DNA of 6,402 nt from Actinomycetota bacterium (GTDB lineage Bacteria > Actinomycetota > Actinomycetes > Propionibacteriales > Nocardioidaceae). A program made the position numbers and the translations under genes. Location of the stretch: positions 1 through 6,402 of the forward strand of contig WLIH01000163.1 of NCBI GenBank assembly GCA_009702305.1, given 5' to 3'. Below are positions 3,442 to 6,402 of the stretch, piece after piece. Below the pieces are notes generated by a model, which was given only the letters and a program-made list of their open reading frames with translations, was not told the DNA's origin and did not search any database. Positions within the stretch are counted from its first letter, which is position 1, and every line of letters begins with the position of its first letter.

Positions 3442-6402
3442 ATGCGCGTGCTCCTGCTCCTGCCCACCGCCGCACTGATGGTGGCGACCCTGCCCGGTGT
3501 CGTGGACGGTCCGGCCCCGGCTGCTGCCTCGCCGGTGCTCGCTCGGGTCTCCCCGCCGGACCGGGCACGGGTGGCGGAGCCCGACGACCTCGCGCTCTAC
3601 CGCGACCCGGTGAGCTATCGCGGTCGGACCAAGGCCCCGGCGGTGCGTGCCCTGGTCGGCCGCACGACCGACCTGTCGCCGACCGGGGAGAACCCGGACG
3701 TCTATGTCGACGAGGCAGGCACCTCGCACATCGTGTGGAACGAGCCGCGCGGCGACCAGCCCGACGAGACGATCTACTGCCGGCTGCCGCGCGGAGCCTC
3801 CGCATGCTCGACGACGGCCACCCTCCGTTTCGACAAGACCTACGGGGCCGGTGACGACCCCAGCTTCAACACCGACTACGACGGCCCCAAGATCGTGCGG
3901 ATCGGCGACGCGCTGCTGGCCCTGTCCTACCGGTTCCCGACCATCGCTCGCGGTCCCGACGGGCGCGACGGGAGCGTGTCGGTCGGGTGGGCGTCCTATG
4001 ACGGCGGGACGACGTGGGACGCACCCGTGATCCTCGGACGCCGCCCGCTGGGCGAGCTGGCGGTCGCCGGTCCCAGCGACGATCCGGTCGTCGTCAACGT
4101 CGGCACCGCGCCCTACTGCTTCGACGACGAGCGTCCTGGTCAGATGTGCGTCAGTGCGATCCGGTCCGGTCTCTTCGACGGCAGCTCGGGCTCGCTCAGC
4201 CCCCGTGCGGGCGTCGACTACTCCGGGACGGTCGTCGCCGACGGCACGAGCGCCGTGGCAGCGATGACCGACGCCGGCATCAACTCGGCGTCGCAGTCGT
4301 CCATCTGGCTGCGCCGGTGGTCCGGGGTCGACCCGGTCTCGGACCCCGACAACTGGGACCTCTCCGCGCCTTTCCCCGGTGACGCACCCGACCTGGCCAG
4401 CGGCCCGCGCGGTGTCTACCTGCTCGCCAACGAGTGGACCTCGTCCGGGGTGCCTGGCGATCTCCAGGTCCGCAGCGTGACGCACCGGGGCGCGGGGATG
4501 GCTCCCGAGCTCGGGCCGGCGACACGCGTGGCAGGCGACTTCGCCAACGACGGCCAGGTCTTCGAGGATCCCGCAGGCGGCTTGCACATCGCCTACATCG
4601 AGTCCGGTGCGGTGCACCTGCGCACGACGATGCCCGAGGACGTGCCGAGCCCCGCGGCCGCCCTGCTGCCGGCCGTGACCCTCTCGACCCGGGTCGGCCT
4701 CAGCAACAGCATCGCCCTCGGTGCCACGGCTGATGGTGGCGGAGTGATGGCGCACTCGGACGACGACGGTGTCGAGGTCGTCGGCTTCGGCTCCACCGCA
4801 CCGACCGGCGTGCCCGGTCTGGCCGACCTGCCCGGTGGGGGCAACCTCTCCTGCACCACGATCGGCTTCGGCAGCTTCGAGGTGCGCGCCCTGCAGGGCT
4901 GCTTCTTCCGCGGCACCGGCGCCAACAAGCGGCTGGTCGTCACCCGCGGCGCCATCTCGCTCAACGGCCTCGAGATCGTGCCCGATGCCGGATCGCAGCT
5001 CGTGCTCGACCCGGATCTCCTGCGCCTCGACACGATCGGCACCGCGCGGGTGCTCGCGCGCAACGACTCGGCCGAGATCGAGCTGTTCCACGGCCGCATC
5101 CAGCGCGACCTGGCCGGGCTGCGGCCGGGAGACCGGATCTTCGAGTTCCCGCGCGAGTCCTTCCAGGCCGAGGTGCTCGGCTTCCCCGTGGCGTCCGGCC
5201 TGCCGGTCGAGCTGACCGCCGGCGGAGACGCGCGTGGCAGCAGGCGTGCGGGCGGCGGGATCCGGATCCCGTTCGACGTCGGGCTGCCGGCTGAGTTCGG
5301 TGGCTTCACGGGTGCCGGTGTGCTGCGTCTGGAGGACGGTCGCGGGCTGGTGCTCGACAGCCTCCGCATCCACGTGGGCCCGGTCGGCTTCGGCGTGCTG
5401 ACCTTCGAGGCCACGGTCGACTGGGTCGCCGGCGGCACCTGGACCGGCGATGGCACCCTGCAGCTGCCGGCAGGCAAGATCGCCGCGCACGTCGCCTTCA
5501 TCGAGGGTGACTTCGACAACGCGAGCATCAGCTACGACCCCAACCCCCCGGTGCCGATCGGTCAGTTCGTCTATCTCACCCAGGTCCGGGGCGGTTTCAA
5601 GGTCCGGCCCGAGACGACGTTCAGCGCCGGTGTGAAGATCGGTGCCGGCCTGCCCGTCCAAGGCGTCCAACCGGTGACCGCCGACGGCGAGGCGATGATG
5701 ATCTTCCCGCGCAGCGGTCCGGCGAGCTTCCAGCTGCACGGCTCGGTCGAGCTGCTCGGCATCGGCCTGGCGCAGTCGACCTTCCGCTTCGACACCGACG
5801 GCTACGCGTCGTACGACGGGTCGACCACGCTCGACCTCGGAGCGGTGAGCGGCTCGGCGTCGTTCAGCGGGTTCATCGACGCCACCCAGGGCCTCTTCGG
5901 TGCCCAGCTGACGGCCGGCGGACAGGCCTGCGGCAGCTTCAGCGACGCCAACGGGCAACCCGAGGCGACCCAGCGGTGCAGCAAGGGCGGACTGCAGGCA
6001 GCGGTCTCGAACGTCGGCTTCGCCGCCTGTGCGGGCCTGGAGACGCCGGTCGGTCCGGCGACCATCGGCATCGAGCAGAAGTGGGAGGACCTCGAGCCGC
6101 TGGTCCTGGCCTCCCCGCCGTTGCTCACCTTCGCACTGATCAGCGCGGTCGCCTTCCCGTGCGACACCGGCGAGTTCATCATCCCTCCGCCGCGACGGTT
6201 GCAGGGTCACGGTCGGGTCGCCCGCGCGATCGCGGCCGGCGGCACGGCGTACGACCTGCCCGCCGGGCTGCCGACCGCGACGGTGCGTCTCGACGGTGTC
6301 GGCCCCGGTGGCGCCGAGGTCTCGGTGACGGCTCCGGACGGGACCGAGGTCTTCGGCCCCGATGCGGCGCCCGGAGCCTCGACCGCGGTCAGGGTCCCGG
6401 GA
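3442..6402 (+). CDS. Very large secreted protein, Asp-box beta-propeller-like N-terminus plus beta-rich region (partial, at least 987 residues)
   Basis: The frame is open from the ATG at 3442 to the right edge (987 codons, no stop), so the C-terminus is missing. The in-frame stop at 3436-3438 makes 3442 the most upstream start; starting at the ATG at 3478 would destroy the signal peptide. Residues 1 to about 29 are a signal peptide (MRVLLLLPTAALMVA, probable cut near PAAA-S). Residues about 50-455 look like propeller blades, with strand phrases such as SHIVWNEP and LHIAYIESGAVHL and one perfect Asp-box, SYDGGTTW, at 185-192. Residues about 490-910 are Gly-rich alternating beta strands, including ISLNGLEIVP (503-512). 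Residues about 934 to the end (YDLPAGLPTATVRL) start another beta domain. The ten cysteines fall in pairs: 113/122, 226/236, 471/487, 830/846, 863/907. It recalls uncharacterised large exported proteins of soil actinobacteria. Its function is unknown; a surface adhesin or glycan-binding protein is a guess. Confidence 0.88.
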   Translation, partial: MRVLLLLPTAALMVATLPGVVDGPAPAAASPVLARVSPPDRARVAEPDDLALYRDPVSYRGRTKAPAVRALVGRTTDLSPTGENPDVYVDEAGTSHIVWNEPRGDQPDETIYCRLPRGASACSTTATLRFDKTYGAGDDPSFNTDYDGPKIVRIGDALLALSYRFPTIARGPDGRDGSVSVGWASYDGGTTWDAPVILGRRPLGELAVAGPSDDPVVVNVGTAPYCFDDERPGQMCVSAIRSGLFDGSSGSLSPRAGVDYSGTVVADGTSAVAAMTDAGINSASQSSIWLRRWSGVDPVSDPDNWDLSAPFPGDAPDLASGPRGVYLLANEWTSSGVPGDLQVRSVTHRGAGMAPELGPATRVAGDFANDGQVFEDPAGGLHIAYIESGAVHLRTTMPEDVPSPAAALLPAVTLSTRVGLSNSIALGATADGGGVMAHSDDDGVEVVGFGSTAPTGVPGLADLPGGGNLSCTTIGFGSFEVRALQGCFFRGTGANKRLVVTRGAISLNGLEIVPDAGSQLVLDPDLLRLDTIGTARVLARNDSAEIELFHGRIQRDLAGLRPGDRIFEFPRESFQAEVLGFPVASGLPVELTAGGDARGSRRAGGGIRIPFDVGLPAEFGGFTGAGVLRLEDGRGLVLDSLRIHVGPVGFGVLTFEATVDWVAGGTWTGDGTLQLPAGKIAAHVAFIEGDFDNASISYDPNPPVPIGQFVYLTQVRGGFKVRPETTFSAGVKIGAGLPVQGVQPVTADGEAMMIFPRSGPASFQLHGSVELLGIGLAQSTFRFDTDGYASYDGSTTLDLGAVSGSASFSGFIDATQGLFGAQLTAGGQACGSFSDANGQPEATQRCSKGGLQAAVSNVGFAACAGLETPVGPATIGIEQKWEDLEPLVLASPPLLTFALISAVAFPCDTGEFIIPPPRRLQGHGRVARAIAAGGTAYDLPAGLPTATVRLDGVGPGGAEVSVTAPDGTEVFGPDAAPGASTAVRVPG
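3994..4017 (+). other. Asp-box (BNR) motif within the giant secreted protein
   Basis: Codons 185-192 read SYDGGTTW, a full match to the Asp-box pattern S-x-D-x-G-x-T-W. This motif forms a beta-hairpin turn in propeller folds of sialidases, sortilins and many other secreted proteins. Only this one perfect copy is visible. YRFP at residues 163-166 loosely recalls the RIP motif of sialidases but has F for I, and I cannot point to the other catalytic residues. It therefore supports a propeller fold and not an enzyme activity. Confidence 0.75.

Noticed and set aside
1034..3805. A 923-codon open frame on the minus strand spanning the CHAP and DsbA-like genes.
   Set aside because: It runs antisense to two well-identified genes, and its protein is Arg/Asp/Gly/His-rich without motifs. 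It is a shadow of GC-rich coding.
3435..3854. A 139-codon plus-strand frame starting at the ATG seven bases before the giant protein's start.
   Set aside because: It lies in another frame of the giant gene and ends after 139 codons with an Arg/Pro-rich product. The frame from 3442 has a clean signal peptide and stays open for 987 codons.
3442..4800. The N-terminal part of the giant protein as an active sialidase.
   Set aside because: Only one Asp-box is present, YRFP is not the RIP motif, and I cannot find the arginine triad or the Tyr/Glu pair. The Asp-box alone indicates fold, not activity.
6103..6159. A hydrophobic stretch near residues 888-906 of the giant protein as a membrane anchor.
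   Set aside because: It contains two prolines near its start, is followed by a likely disulfide cysteine, and more beta-domain sequence continues after it. A buried beta segment is more likely.
3160..6210. A 1016-codon open frame on the minus strand opposite the giant secreted protein gene.
   Set aside because: Its product is rich in Arg, Gly, Ala, Asp and His in low-complexity order with no recognisable domain. Long antisense open frames are expected opposite GC-rich codons. The plus-strand frame has a signal peptide, an Asp-box and paired cysteines.

Overview
The window is a GC-rich stretch of a high-GC Gram-positive chromosome, with G or C at nearly every third codon position. It is most likely from an actinomycete of the Nocardioides/Aeromicrobium kind. 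The reasons are the codon use, the mycobacterial-type aminopeptidase N, and an Rv2466c-type thioredoxin-fold protein of the sort found in mycothiol-producing Actinomycetota. The placement is an inference from gene content, not from a marker gene. I see no RNA genes, mobile elements, CRISPR or phage signs, and no gap over 300 bases without a gene.

Layout: (1) on the minus strand, running off the left edge, the N-terminal 332 residues of aminopeptidase N (pepN) with a complete zinc site; (2) a 137-base divergent intergenic region; (3) on the plus strand, a secreted CHAP-domain cell-wall hydrolase with three tandem Ig-like repeats and a fourth C-terminal Ig-like domain; (4) nine bases further on, a 200-residue Rv2466c-like DsbA-family protein whose active site reads CPFA instead of CPWC; (5) a 77-base gap with a GC-rich stem-loop; (6) a very large secreted protein of at least 987 residues with no stop before the right edge. 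It has a beta-propeller-like N-terminal part carrying one perfect Asp-box, then a long beta-rich region of no family I can name.

How they fit: pepN and the Rv2466c homologue are divergent neighbours in Mycobacterium tuberculosis (Rv2467/Rv2466c, from memory). The window keeps both and their orientation, but a CHAP hydrolase gene lies between them and a giant secreted protein follows. The two secreted proteins therefore look like lineage-specific additions around a conserved core. The CHAP and DsbA-like genes are close enough to be one transcript. I found no clear evidence for a new defence or biosynthetic system. The items most worth a second look are the giant secreted protein and the single-cysteine DsbA-like protein.
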